The translations under genes and the position numbers were made by a program. The notes under the pieces are model-generated. The model searched no databases. It was not told the origin of the DNA and saw only the letters and a program-made list of their open reading frames with translations. A stretch of 64,000 nt of DNA from Pseudarthrobacter siccitolerans (lineage in GTDB: Bacteria > Actinomycetota > Actinomycetes > Actinomycetales > Micrococcaceae), in the NCBI RefSeq assembly GCF_030823375.1, contig NZ_JAUSXB010000001.1, positions 1,178,001-1,242,000 of the forward strand, in the 5' to 3' direction. This document shows, in pieces, positions 8,507-17,696 of the stretch (position 1 is its first letter; each line of letters opens with the position of its first letter).

Positions 8507-8539
8507 CCCGTGACCACTGCCGCCGGCAGTGGTCACGGG
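8507..8539. terminator. Strong hairpin, likely bidirectional terminator
   Basis: CCCGTGACCACTGCC (8507-8521) pairs perfectly with GGCAGTGGTCACGGG (8525-8539) around a 3-nt loop. It is followed by CGTTT. It separates the plus-strand membrane-protein gene from the convergent pterin dehydratase gene. Confidence 0.8.
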
Positions 8540-8552
8540 CGTTTAAGCCGGG

Positions 8553-8891
8553 CTAGGCGCCGGCGGGATGCTTGGCCGGCTCCGCAACGGCATGGACCGC
8601 CGCAGCCGCTTCACTCACGGCCTCCGCCGCCCCCACGTCGCGGGCGGTGACCTCTCCCCCGGCATCATGCGACGTGTAGCGGAGGAACACCCTGTTGTAC
8701 CGCCAGTCCAGGTCCGGGTGGTGGTTTTGTTCCTCGGCGAGGCGCCCGACGGCGGCAACCAGCTTGAGTGCAGCAGCCGACGTGGGCATCTTGTACACCG
8801 TTACGAGGGCGCCCTCGTGGTAGCGCCAGTGCGGCAGGACGGCCAGGGCGTCCTCGAGCCGTTCGGGGGTAAGCACGTCTGTGGCGGCCAT
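8553..8891 (-). CDS. Pterin-4a-carbinolamine dehydratase family protein
   Basis: 112 residues from ATG 8891. The family signature is present: EEQNHHPDLDWRYNRVFLRY, then TSHDAGGEVTARD, which holds the substrate-binding His-His-Pro and the second His-Asp. The enzyme dehydrates 4a-hydroxytetrahydropterin and is usually tied to aromatic amino-acid hydroxylases, though many bacteria carry it without such partners, and no hydroxylase is in this window. It lies on the same strand downstream of thiG with a 56-bp gap and could be read through from the thiamine operon. Confidence 0.88.
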   Translation of the reverse strand: MAATDVLTPERLEDALAVLPHWRYHEGALVTVYKMPTSAAALKLVAAVGRLAEEQNHHPDLDWRYNRVFLRYTSHDAGGEVTARDVGAAEAVSEAAAAVHAVAEPAKHPAGA

Positions 8892-8947
8892 GGCTGCTCC
8901 TCTTCCGTCGGGCGCTGGCTTGGGCTGCCGCCGGTAACCCGGAAGGC

Positions 8948-9992
<1,045 letters not shown>

Positions 9993-9996
<4 letters not shown>

Positions 9997-11372
9997 ACTG
10001 TTTCCTTTGTCTGCGGTTGGTGGCTCAGGCGGCCTGTTGGGAGGGGGGTGGTTGCGGCGCGGGCGGTTGCGGCGCCGGCAAAGCGGGCGGGGTTGAAGGG
10101 CGCCCAGCGGGGGTCCTCGCGGCCGTCCAGGAGGTCCCGGCAGATGGCGGCGGCGGCCGGCGCCAGGTGGACGCCGTGGCGGAAGAACCCGGTGGCGATG
10201 ATGAGGCCGCGAACGTGTTTGCCAGCCTGGCCCGCGCCGTCCGGGGCGGGTACCCGGCCCAGCAGCGGTGCGTTGTCCGGCGTTCCGGGGCGTGCCCGGG
10301 CGGTGCACTCCAGGAGTTCAAGTTCGGCGACGGCGGGAAGCAGCACCTGCGCGTCGCGGAGGAGCTGGTAGACGCCGCCGGCGGAAACTGCGCCGGCGGC
10401 GGACGGTGCGTCTTCGCGCTGCGTTGCCCCGATCACCACGGTGCCGTCCCGGCGCGGAACGATATACACCGGAACGCCATGCACCAGCCCCCGGACGGTG
10501 GACGTCACCAGCGGCCGCAGATGCGGGGGCACTGCGAGCCGCAGGATGTCCCCATAGACGGGCCGCAGCGGAAGGTGCAGGCCCTCGGGCAGGGACTCCA
10601 GTTCTGCAGCGTGCAGCCCGTTCGCCACGACCGTTTCGCCGGCAAGCACGGTTCCCCCGCCGGCAAGCTGAACGCCCGCAACCGCGCCGTCCTGCCACAG
10701 CAGCGCTTGTGCCTTCTCCGGCACTGCATAGCCGTCGACGGCGCCGGCTGCTGCCGTGCCGCTTCCTCCAATCCCGCTGACGGGACCTTCGTTGCGGGTT
10801 CCGTTCCCGCTGCCGGAGTCAGCGAGGCCGCGGCGGAGGCAGTCCACCAGCAGCCGCGGGTCCACCTGGTGGTCTGCCGGGGTGTCCAGTGCGCAGGCGA
10901 TGGCCGGGCTAAGCAGCGCTTCCCGTTTGCGGGCTTCGCGGACGGTGAGGGGTTCCACGGTGAGTCCGTTGGCCTGCTGCACGGCGCGCAGGTCCATCAG
11001 CGCACGGCGGTCGGCGGCGTCGGCGCCCACGGCGAGGGTCGGCGTCGTGATGTATCCCGGATCAGCACCTGATGCGACGCGGAGGCCGGCAACAAATGCG
11101 GGCCAGCGGGCCGAAGCGTCCAGCATCAGTTCGAGGAGGTCCTCCTCCTGGTAGTGCAGCTCGCTGACGGGGGCCAGCATTCCGGCGGCAGCCCAGCTGG
11201 CCCCGGAGCCCGGTGCGTCATCGATGAGCACCACGGAACGTCCCGAGCGTTTCGCCTCCCAGGCGATGCCGTGGCCGATGACTCCGCCGCCGATTACGGC
11301 GACATCGGCGCGGATGGCGCCGGCAGGCGCAGATAGCTGTTCCGCTGCGCCGGGCTTGGATGGTGCGCCCAA
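9993..11372 (-). CDS. thiO: Glycine oxidase ThiO (FAD)
   Basis: 459 residues, starting at TTG 11372 with GGAG 7 nt upstream and directly after the riboswitch. ADVAVIGGGVIGHGIAWEAKR near residue 25 is the DAO-family FAD motif, with LIDDAPGSGASWAAAGML following. The enzyme oxidises glycine to dehydroglycine, the nitrogen and C2 donor for ThiG in aerobes. A Gly/Thr-rich insertion (SGNGTRNEGPVSGIGGSG) lies near the middle, probably a surface loop. First gene of the thiO-thiS-thiG operon. Confidence 0.92.
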
Positions 11373-11383
11373 GTGTGTCTCCT

Positions 11384-11478
11384 TCCCTACGCCGGTACTA
11401 GCCGGATCAGGTCAAGCGGTCGGCTCTGACGCCCTCTCAGCCCGGCGCTTTGTGACAGCTGCCGCAGGCTCCCGCAGT
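11384..11478 (-). promoter_or_regulatory. TPP (thi-box) riboswitch controlling thiOSG
   Basis: Reading minus, the leader contains GGGCTGAGAGG (CTGAGA at 11440-11435), then ACCGCTTGACCTGATCCGG, then GCTAGTACCGGCGTAGGGA. These are the conserved P2/J2-4 and P4/P5 elements of the TPP aptamer (CUGAGA, ACCUGAUC, and the closing CGUAGGGA). The aptamer ends about 12 nt before the TTG of thiO, so control is probably by occluding the ribosome-binding site GGAG rather than by a separate terminator. The 5' boundary is approximate. Confidence 0.93.
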
Positions 11479-11512
11479 ACGAGGCAAGTGTAGAGGAACT
11501 AGGCTTGCCCCC

Positions 11513-12250
11513 ATGAATGTGTCCCACACTCCTGCCGCCGCAACCGATGTCCTCAGCACTACCAAGATCAGCAATGGCCTCAGCACGGCGCGCCTGTACC
11601 TCTGCACGGATGCCCGGAAGGACCGCGGCGATTTCGGGCAGTTCGTGGATGCCGCGTTTGCCGGCGGAGTGGACATCATCCAGCTCCGGGACAAATCCAT
11701 CGAGGCCGCCGAGGAGCTGGAGCTCCTGGCCGTCCTGAAGGAAACCGCGGAGCGGCATGGCAGGCTGTGGGCTGTCAACGACCGGGCGGACATCGCGGTG
11801 CTGTCCGGGGCACCGGTGTTCCACATTGGCCAGAAGGACCTGCCCCTGGCCGCCGCCCGCACCCTGCTCAACGGCAACGCGGCCATCGGCCTGTCAAGCC
11901 ACGCTCCCGCGCAAGTGGACGCCGCCCTCGCCGCGGCCGCCGGTCCGGCGGGGCTGGACTACTTCTGCGTTGGCCCGGTGTGGGCAACCCCCACCAAGCC
12001 GGGACGGAGCGCCGTGGGGCTTGAGCTGGTGAAGTACGCTGCCGGGGCTGCGCGCGCGTCGGCGCAGGAAGGACAGGCCGACGGCGGTGTCCCCTGGTTT
12101 GCCATCGGCGGTATCGACCACGGCAACGTGGAGCAAGTGGTGGAAGCGGGCGCCCGGCGGATCGTGGTGGTCCGCGCCATCACGGAAGCCGACGATCCGG
12201 CAGCCGCCGCCGCTTCACTCCTTGCCGCCCTGGACGCCCCCGCTACCTGA
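11513..12250 (+). CDS. thiE: Thiamine-phosphate synthase
   Basis: 245 residues from ATG 11513. [37 protein letters not shown] and FAIGGI are the phosphate- and pyrimidine-binding loops of the ThiE TIM barrel. It joins HMP-pyrophosphate with thiazole phosphate. It is divergent from thiO. A TAGGCT box at 11500-11505 lies 7 nt before the ATG with no Shine-Dalgarno, so its mRNA is probably leaderless and outside control of the TPP riboswitch, which reads in the opposite direction. The N-terminal 25 residues are an extension. Confidence 0.93.
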   Translation: MNVSHTPAAATDVLSTTKISNGLSTARLYLCTDARKDRGDFGQFVDAAFAGGVDIIQLRDKSIEAAEELELLAVLKETAERHGRLWAVNDRADIAVLSGAPVFHIGQKDLPLAAARTLLNGNAAIGLSSHAPAQVDAALAAAAGPAGLDYFCVGPVWATPTKPGRSAVGLELVKYAAGAARASAQEGQADGGVPWFAIGGIDHGNVEQVVEAGARRIVVVRAITEADDPAAAAASLLAALDAPAT

Positions 12251-12334
12251 GGCTCCTGACGCAGCGTTTCGCACTGGTCCGCTCCCGGCCAGGATGCCTG
12301 CATTATGGCGGGAATTCGAGTTAGGCTGATTTTC

Positions 12335-13834
12335 GTGTCACACCATCGGCTGGCTCCCAACGTCCACGAGCACAAAAACGCGCTCGAGGCGGCACTTGGT
12401 GCGCTGCGCGCCGAGCTGGAGCTGCCCGGCCCGTACCCGGACGAGGCCGTGGCGGACGCCAAAGCAGCCGTGGAAGCCCTGCAGCTTCCCGCCTACGACC
12501 TGACCGCCGTCGAGTTCGTCACTATCGATCCTGCGTCCTCCACCGACCTGGACCAGGCTTTGTTCATAGAGCCCGACGCCGACGGGTACCACGTGCTTTA
12601 CGCCATCGCGGATGTGCCGGCGTTCGTGACGCCCGGCGGACCTTTGGACGCGGAAACACGCCGCCGCGGGCAGACGTTCTATGCCCCGGACGGACGGATC
12701 CCGCTGCATCCGGAAATCATCAGTGAGCAGGCCGGCAGCCTCCTTCCTGACCAGGACTGCTCTGCGTTCGTCTGGGATTTCCGGCTCGACGGTGCCGCCG
12801 AGGTCACGTCTGCCGCCGTCCGGCGGGCACGTATCCGCAGCCGGGCCAAGCTCAGCTACAAGGGCGCGCAGGCCCAACTCGACGCCGGGACCGCCCCGCC
12901 GGTGCTGCGGCTCCTCAAAGAGGTGGGGCTCAAGCGTGTGGAGCTGGAGCGGGCCCGCGGGGGCGCCAGCCTGAACATGCCCGATCAGGAGATCGTCCAG
13001 CTGCCCGACGGCGGCTACCGGATTGACGCCGCTCCCCAGCTTCCCGTGGAGGACTGGAACGCGCAGATCTCGTTGCTGACGGGAATGACGGCCGCCCGCC
13101 TCATGCTCACGGGTAAGGTGGGCATCCTGCGCACCATGCCGTCCCCGGACGAGCGCTCCCTGAACCATTTCCGGCTGCAGACCGAAGCCCTGGGCAAGCC
13201 CTGGGACGGCGAAGTCAACTACGGGGAATACCTGCGGAGCCTGGACCCCACCGATCCCCGCCAGCTGTCCATCATGCACTCCGCCGGCATGCTGTTCCGC
13301 GGCGCCGCCTACACAGCCTTTGACGGTTCCGTGCCGGAAGAGGCCGTCCAGTCTGCCATCGGTGCCGCCTACGCGCACACCACTGCTCCGTTGCGACGCC
13401 TGGTTGACCGCTTTGTCCTGGTCATCTGCGAGGCCTTGAGCAACGGCGGGAAGGTGCCGGGCTGGGCGCGGGAAGCGCTGCCAACCCTGCCGGAGATCAT
13501 GGCCGGTTCGGACCAGCTGGCGTCGCGGATGGAGCGGATGGCCCTGGACACGGTGGAGGCTGCGCTGCTGGTCAACCACGTGGGCCAGGAGTTCGAAGCG
13601 ATTGTGATTTCCGGGTCGAAGCCGCAAAAAGAAAACGGCAAAAACGGCAACGGCAACGGCAACGGGACCGGGAAGAACGGCAACGGCAACGGCGGTTCAG
13701 GGATCATCCAGATCAGGGACCCCGCCGTGACCGCCCGCTGTGCCGGTGAACTGGAGCCCGGAACCAAGGTCCGGGTGCGCCTTCTTTCGTCGGATATCGC
13801 AACACGCGAAGTCCATTTCGAGCTGGTGCAGTAG
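12335..13834 (+). CDS. RNB-domain (RNase II/R family) ribonuclease
   Basis: 499 residues from GTG 12335, where the -10-like TAGGCT (12322-12327) lies 7 nt upstream; a start at 12305 is the alternative. [16 protein letters not shown] holds the acidic metal-binding cluster of the 3'-5' exoribonuclease RNB domain, and [13 protein letters not shown] is the conserved C-terminal RNB segment. The N-terminal cold-shock and C-terminal S1 domains of E. coli RNase II/R are not evident, as in the short actinobacterial forms. Residues 433-456 are a Gly/Asn/Lys low-complexity linker encoded by GGCAAC hexamer repeats. It stands alone between thiE and the DEAD-box helicase. Confidence 0.88.
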   Translation: MSHHRLAPNVHEHKNALEAALGALRAELELPGPYPDEAVADAKAAVEALQLPAYDLTAVEFVTIDPASSTDLDQALFIEPDADGYHVLYAIADVPAFVTPGGPLDAETRRRGQTFYAPDGRIPLHPEIISEQAGSLLPDQDCSAFVWDFRLDGAAEVTSAAVRRARIRSRAKLSYKGAQAQLDAGTAPPVLRLLKEVGLKRVELERARGGASLNMPDQEIVQLPDGGYRIDAAPQLPVEDWNAQISLLTGMTAARLMLTGKVGILRTMPSPDERSLNHFRLQTEALGKPWDGEVNYGEYLRSLDPTDPRQLSIMHSAGMLFRGAAYTAFDGSVPEEAVQSAIGAAYAHTTAPLRRLVDRFVLVICEALSNGGKVPGWAREALPTLPEIMAGSDQLASRMERMALDTVEAALLVNHVGQEFEAIVISGSKPQKENGKNGNGNGNGTGKNGNGNGGSGIIQIRDPAVTARCAGELEPGTKVRVRLLSSDIATREVHFELVQ

Positions 13835-14123
13835 CGGCGGCAAAGTTCCCTGGAAGAGCCAAAGCCGGTATTTGGGCTCCCTGCGGCTAGACTGAAGGTG
13901 TAGAAATGGATGCCCGGTCGTTGATTTCCTTGATTTGAAACCAACAAGCCCGCCCCTACGCGATCTTGAGATTTACCCGTTGGTCACCAGTGCCAGCATT
14001 TAGATAGCCCGCGATCGGCTTCCACTGGAATTGCTTGTGCGCCCGAGCGTGCTCCGGAACCGCCTGACGGCAGGCCCGTTGAGCAGGCAGCGCCAATGCC
14101 CAAATGAATAAGGAAACTCCCCA
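13835..14123 (+). promoter_or_regulatory. Long untranslated leader region of the DEAD-box helicase gene
   Basis: 289 bp without a gene. A -10-like TAGACT stands at 13888-13893, which would give a leader of about 225 nt. A small hairpin GCCTG-acgg-CAGGC lies at 14062-14075, and AAGGA lies 10 nt before the GTG. Long structured leaders are known for cold-inducible RNA helicase genes; whether that holds here is inference. No known riboswitch class was recognised. Confidence 0.4.
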
Positions 14124-15821
14124 GTGAGTGAATTGCATACCCACCAGCTTCTGACCGACGAGTCCGGCACCGAGACCATCGAGCCGGAAGAGACCATCAT
14201 CTCGGACGAGAAGCCCCACGAGATTGCGGAAAAATCCTTCGCGGACTACAACGTGCGCGCCGACATCGTGGAATCCCTGGCCGACGCCGGAATCACCCAC
14301 CCTTTCCCCATCCAGGCCATGACCCTGCCGGTGGCGCTGTCCGGCCATGACATCATCGGCCAGGCCAAGACCGGCACCGGCAAGACCCTTGGATTCGGCA
14401 TCCCCGCCCTCCAGCGGGTAGTGGGCCAGGACGATCCCGGCTACGAAAAGCTCGCGGTCCCCGGCGCGCCGCAGGCCCTGGTCATCGTCCCCACCCGCGA
14501 ACTCGCGGTGCAGGTGGCCAATGACCTGCAAACCGCCTCCCGCAAGCGGAACGCCCGCATCGCGACCATCTATGGCGGCCGCGCGTATGAGCCCCAGGTG
14601 GAAGCCCTGAAGAATGGCGTGGAGGTTGTGGTGGGCACCCCGGGCCGCCTCATCGACCTCTTCAAGCAGAAGCACCTGAGCCTGAAGAACGTCAAGATCG
14701 TCATCCTGGACGAAGCGGACGAGATGCTTGACCTGGGCTTCCTGCCGGACGTCGAAACCCTCATCGCCGCGACGCCGGCGGTGCGCCAGACCCTGCTGTT
14801 CTCCGCCACCATGCCCGGTCCCGTCATCGCCATGGCCCGCCGCTACATGACGCAGCCCACCCACATCCGCGCAGCGGATCCGGAGGATGAAGGCCTGACC
14901 AAGCGCGATATCCGCCAGCTGATCTACCGCGCCCACAGCATGGACAAGATCGAGGTGGTGGCCCGCATCCTCCAGGCCAGGGGCCGCGGACGCACCATCA
15001 TCTTCACCAAGACCAAGCGCACCGCCGCCAAGGTGGCCGAGGAGCTGGTGGACCGCGGGTTCGCTGCCGCCGCCATCCATGGCGACCTGGGCCAGGGCGC
15101 CCGTGAGCAGGCTCTCCGGGCCTTCCGCAACAACAAGGTGGACGTCCTCGTGGCAACCGACGTCGCTGCCCGCGGCATCGACGTCGAGGACGTCACCCAC
15201 GTCATCAACTACCAGTGCGTGGAAGACGAGAAGATCTACCTGCACCGCGTAGGCCGCACCGGCCGCGCCGGCAACAAGGGCACTGCCGTCACCTTCGTGG
15301 ACTGGGACGACATGCCGCGCTGGGGCCTGATCAACAAGGCGTTGGGCCTGAGCGTGCCTGAACCCATTGAAACGTACTCGTCCTCGCCGCACCTCTACGA
15401 GGACCTGGACATCCCCGAGGGAACCAAGGGCCGTTTGCCGCGCGACAAGCGCACCCTTGCCGGGGTTGACGCCGAGGTCCTTGAAGACCTGGGCGAGACC
15501 GGCAAGAAAAACACCCGCAGCGGCCGCGACGGCGGACGTCCCCGTGAACGGGACAACCGCGAACGGGACAACCGTGGCCGCGAAGGCCGGGGCGGAAACC
15601 GCGAAGGCGGACGCACCGGGGGCGACACAAGCCGCTCCGGTGAGCGCCGCCGTCGTACGTCCGACGCAGCCGAAAACCCTGCCGCTGCCAGCGAAACCCC
15701 GGCAACGACCGACACGGAACAGCCCTCGCGTACACGGCGCCCCCGCACACGGACCCGCCGCCGCAACGGCGAGGTAGTGGCCGGCGAAAATACCGCGCAG
15801 CCTGGCAGCACCGAGGCCTAA
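14124..15821 (+). CDS. DEAD-box ATP-dependent RNA helicase
   Basis: 565 residues from GTG 14124. Motifs in order: Q-motif region FPIQAMTLPVAL (61-72), Walker A AKTGTGKT (81-88), PTRELA, TPGRLID, DEAD (196-199), SAT (227-229), then the second RecA domain ending HRVGRTGRAG. After about residue 450 there is a disordered Arg/Gly/Asp-rich tail (RERDNRERDNRGREGRGG) that probably binds RNA. The layout is like CshA/DeaD/RhlE. Such enzymes unwind structured mRNA and rRNA, often in the cold or with RNA-decay enzymes. The RNB nuclease is the upstream neighbour on the same strand, which suggests a shared RNA-metabolism theme. Confidence 0.93.
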   Translation: MSELHTHQLLTDESGTETIEPEETIISDEKPHEIAEKSFADYNVRADIVESLADAGITHPFPIQAMTLPVALSGHDIIGQAKTGTGKTLGFGIPALQRVVGQDDPGYEKLAVPGAPQALVIVPTRELAVQVANDLQTASRKRNARIATIYGGRAYEPQVEALKNGVEVVVGTPGRLIDLFKQKHLSLKNVKIVILDEADEMLDLGFLPDVETLIAATPAVRQTLLFSATMPGPVIAMARRYMTQPTHIRAADPEDEGLTKRDIRQLIYRAHSMDKIEVVARILQARGRGRTIIFTKTKRTAAKVAEELVDRGFAAAAIHGDLGQGAREQALRAFRNNKVDVLVATDVAARGIDVEDVTHVINYQCVEDEKIYLHRVGRTGRAGNKGTAVTFVDWDDMPRWGLINKALGLSVPEPIETYSSSPHLYEDLDIPEGTKGRLPRDKRTLAGVDAEVLEDLGETGKKNTRSGRDGGRPRERDNRERDNRGREGRGGNREGGRTGGDTSRSGERRRRTSDAAENPAAASETPATTDTEQPSRTRRPRTRTRRRNGEVVAGENTAQPGSTEA

Positions 15822-15829
15822 TACCCTTC

Positions 15830-16702
15830 ATGACTGACACCGTCTGGGCGCCGGACGGCAGCAGCCTGGTGGTTCACGCGGACAACGCGGAGTTCCTCCC
15901 CTCGCTGCCGGACGGCGCCTTCACACTCATATACGTGGATCCGCCGTTTAATACCGGCCGGCCCCAGCAGCGCCAGCAGACCACCATGGTGGCCAACGCG
16001 GAGGGCACAGGGGACCGCTTCGGATTCAAAGGGCGCTCCTACGACACCATCAAGGGCGCACTGCACCGCTACGACGACGCTTTCAGCGACTACTGGTCCT
16101 TCCTTGAGCCGCGGCTCGTTGAGGCGTGGCGCCTGCTGGCCGAAGACGGAACGCTGTACCTGCACCTGGACTACCGCGAGGTGCACTATGCCAAGGTGAT
16201 GCTGGATGCGATCTTCGGCCGCGAGTGCTTTTTGAACGAGATCATCTGGGCCTACGACTACGGGGCCCGGGCCAAGAACCGCTGGCCCACCAAGCACGAC
16301 AACATCCTCGTGTACGTCAAAAACCCGGCGAAATACCACTTCGACAGCGCAGAGGTGGACCGGGAACCCTACATGGCGCCCGGGCTTGTCACCCCTGCCA
16401 AACGCGAACTGGGCAAGCTGCCCACGGACGTCTGGTGGCACACCATCGTCTCCCCCACGGGCAAGGAAAAAACCGGCTACCCAACGCAGAAGCCGGAGGG
16501 GCTGGTCCGCCGGGTCGTGGCAGCCTCCAGCCGGCCCGGCGACTGGTGCCTGGACTTCTTCGCCGGTTCAGGAACGCTGGGGGCCGTCTCCGCGAAGCTC
16601 GGCCGGAAGTTTGTGTGCGTGGACCAGAACCAGCCTGCGATCGACATTATGGCCAAGCGTTTGGGTGCGCACGCCGAGTTCACGTCCTTCCCGCCTAGCT
16701 AG
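15830..16702 (+). CDS. Orphan site-specific DNA methyltransferase (N4/N6, beta-type motif order)
   Basis: 290 residues from ATG 15830, 8 bp after the helicase stop. Motif IV is YVDPPFNTG (DPPF at 37-40) near the N-terminus, and the AdoMet motif I DFFAGSGT (FAGSG at 244-248) is near the C-terminus; this order defines the beta class of amino-methyltransferases. Between them are the target-recognition segment and TPAKRELGKLPTDVWWH with GYPTQKPEGLVRR. It should methylate adenine or cytosine exocyclic nitrogen in a short DNA motif. No restriction endonuclease or specificity gene is adjacent, so it is probably a solitary regulatory or housekeeping methylase like CcrM. The recognition site cannot be read from sequence. 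Confidence 0.88.
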   Translation: MTDTVWAPDGSSLVVHADNAEFLPSLPDGAFTLIYVDPPFNTGRPQQRQQTTMVANAEGTGDRFGFKGRSYDTIKGALHRYDDAFSDYWSFLEPRLVEAWRLLAEDGTLYLHLDYREVHYAKVMLDAIFGRECFLNEIIWAYDYGARAKNRWPTKHDNILVYVKNPAKYHFDSAEVDREPYMAPGLVTPAKRELGKLPTDVWWHTIVSPTGKEKTGYPTQKPEGLVRRVVAASSRPGDWCLDFFAGSGTLGAVSAKLGRKFVCVDQNQPAIDIMAKRLGAHAEFTSFPPS

Positions 16703-16752
16703 GTACCGCCAAGTCTCGTTTTGAGGGTTCAAAACGCCTGGTTGGCGCTACC
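16702..16752. terminator. Two-part hairpin between convergent genes, likely bidirectional terminator
   Basis: Outer arms GGTACCGCCAA (16702-16712) and TTGGCGCTACC (16742-16752) pair with one mismatch; inner arms CGTTTTGA (16717-16724) and TCAAAACG (16729-16736) pair perfectly. It lies between the convergent methyltransferase and PHP genes. No long T-run follows on either strand. Confidence 0.6.
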
Positions 16753-16767
16753 TGGTCGGGGGCGGGG

Positions 16768-17616
16768 TCAGGGGCGGACGACGGCGGTCCCGGTCCCGAG
16801 TTCCTCAATCCGGGCCAGGACCTCAGGGGCGGTCATGTTTTCGCCAAGCAGGTTTGGTTTGCCGGTCCCGTGATAGTCGGAGGACCCGGTGATCAGCAGG
16901 TCATGCTTGGCGGCGAGGCGGCGCAGGAACCCGCGGCCTTCCTCCGGGTTGTCGCGGTGGTTGATCTCCAGGCCGGCCAGCCCGGCGTCGATCATCTCCT
17001 GGTAGACCCGCTCGCCCACGATCCGGCCACGGGACGACGCCACCGGGTGGGCGAACACGGGGACGCCGCCGGCAGCGCGGACCAGTTCGACGGCGGTGGC
17101 CGGGTCCGGCGCGTAATGCTGGATGAAGTAGCGGGACCGCGAGGTGAGGATGGAGGCAAATGCCTCTGAGCGGTCCTCCACCACGCCGGCGGCCACGAGT
17201 GCGTCGGCGATGTGGGGGCGGCCCAGCGTGGCTCCGGGCGCCACATGGTGGATGACGTCGTCCCAAGTCAGTGGGTAGTCCTCCGCCAGCAGGCTGACCA
17301 TTCGCTCGGCACGGGTGTGCCGGGCATCCTTGGCCTTGGTGATTTCCTCCAGCAGCCCCGCATGTTCGGGGTCATGCAGGTAGCTCAGGAGGTGGACGCT
17401 GATCCCCTGCTCGGTCCGGCAGGAAACCTCCATGCCGGGCACCAGGGCAACACCGTGCTCTACTGCAGCAGCGGCGGCCTCCGCCCAGCCCGCCGTGGAG
17501 TCATGGTCGGTCAGTGCCACCACGTCCAGCCCTGCACGCGCGGCGGATGCCATCACGTCGGCAGGTTTTTCCGTGCCGTCGGAAACGTTGGAGTGGGCAT
17601 GCAGGTCAATCCTCAC
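16768..17616 (-). CDS. PHP-domain metal-dependent phosphoesterase
   Basis: 282 residues from GTG 17616. RIDLHAHSNVSDGT and ALTDHDST are PHP motifs I and II; PGMEVS, GRPHIADAL, FAHPVA and GSSDYHG complete the trinuclear metal site. Standalone PHP proteins of this size (YciV/RNase AM group) hydrolyse 3',5'-nucleoside bisphosphates or the 5' ends of short RNAs. On the minus strand TAGGCT (17628-17623) lies 6 nt before the GTG, which fits a leaderless start, though GGGGAG also directly precedes it. Convergent with the methyltransferase, divergent from aminopeptidase P. Confidence 0.9.
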   Translation of the reverse strand: MRIDLHAHSNVSDGTEKPADVMASAARAGLDVVALTDHDSTAGWAEAAAAAVEHGVALVPGMEVSCRTEQGISVHLLSYLHDPEHAGLLEEITKAKDARHTRAERMVSLLAEDYPLTWDDVIHHVAPGATLGRPHIADALVAAGVVEDRSEAFASILTSRSRYFIQHYAPDPATAVELVRAAGGVPVFAHPVASSRGRIVGERVYQEMIDAGLAGLEINHRDNPEEGRGFLRRLAAKHDLLITGSSDYHGTGKPNLLGENMTAPEVLARIEELGTGTAVVRP

Positions 17617-17696
17617 CTCCCCAGCCTAGTAGACAGCGCCTCACCTGTTCATGCAGGTATTCGCACAAGCCTTCATGCTGGTGAGACGATGGTGCC

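Noticed and set aside
12338..13627. Long minus-strand open frame opposite the RNB gene (429 codons)
   Set aside because: It is antisense to a clear RNB ribonuclease and has no family features; high GC makes such shadow frames common.
13956..15392. Long minus-strand open frame opposite the DEAD-box helicase (478 codons)
   Set aside because: The plus-strand helicase has every motif; the antisense frame shows no recognisable domain or ribosome site.
15830..17616. Restriction-modification system formed by the methyltransferase and the PHP gene
   Set aside because: The PHP protein has a complete phosphoesterase metal site and is on the opposite strand; nothing suggests a restriction enzyme.
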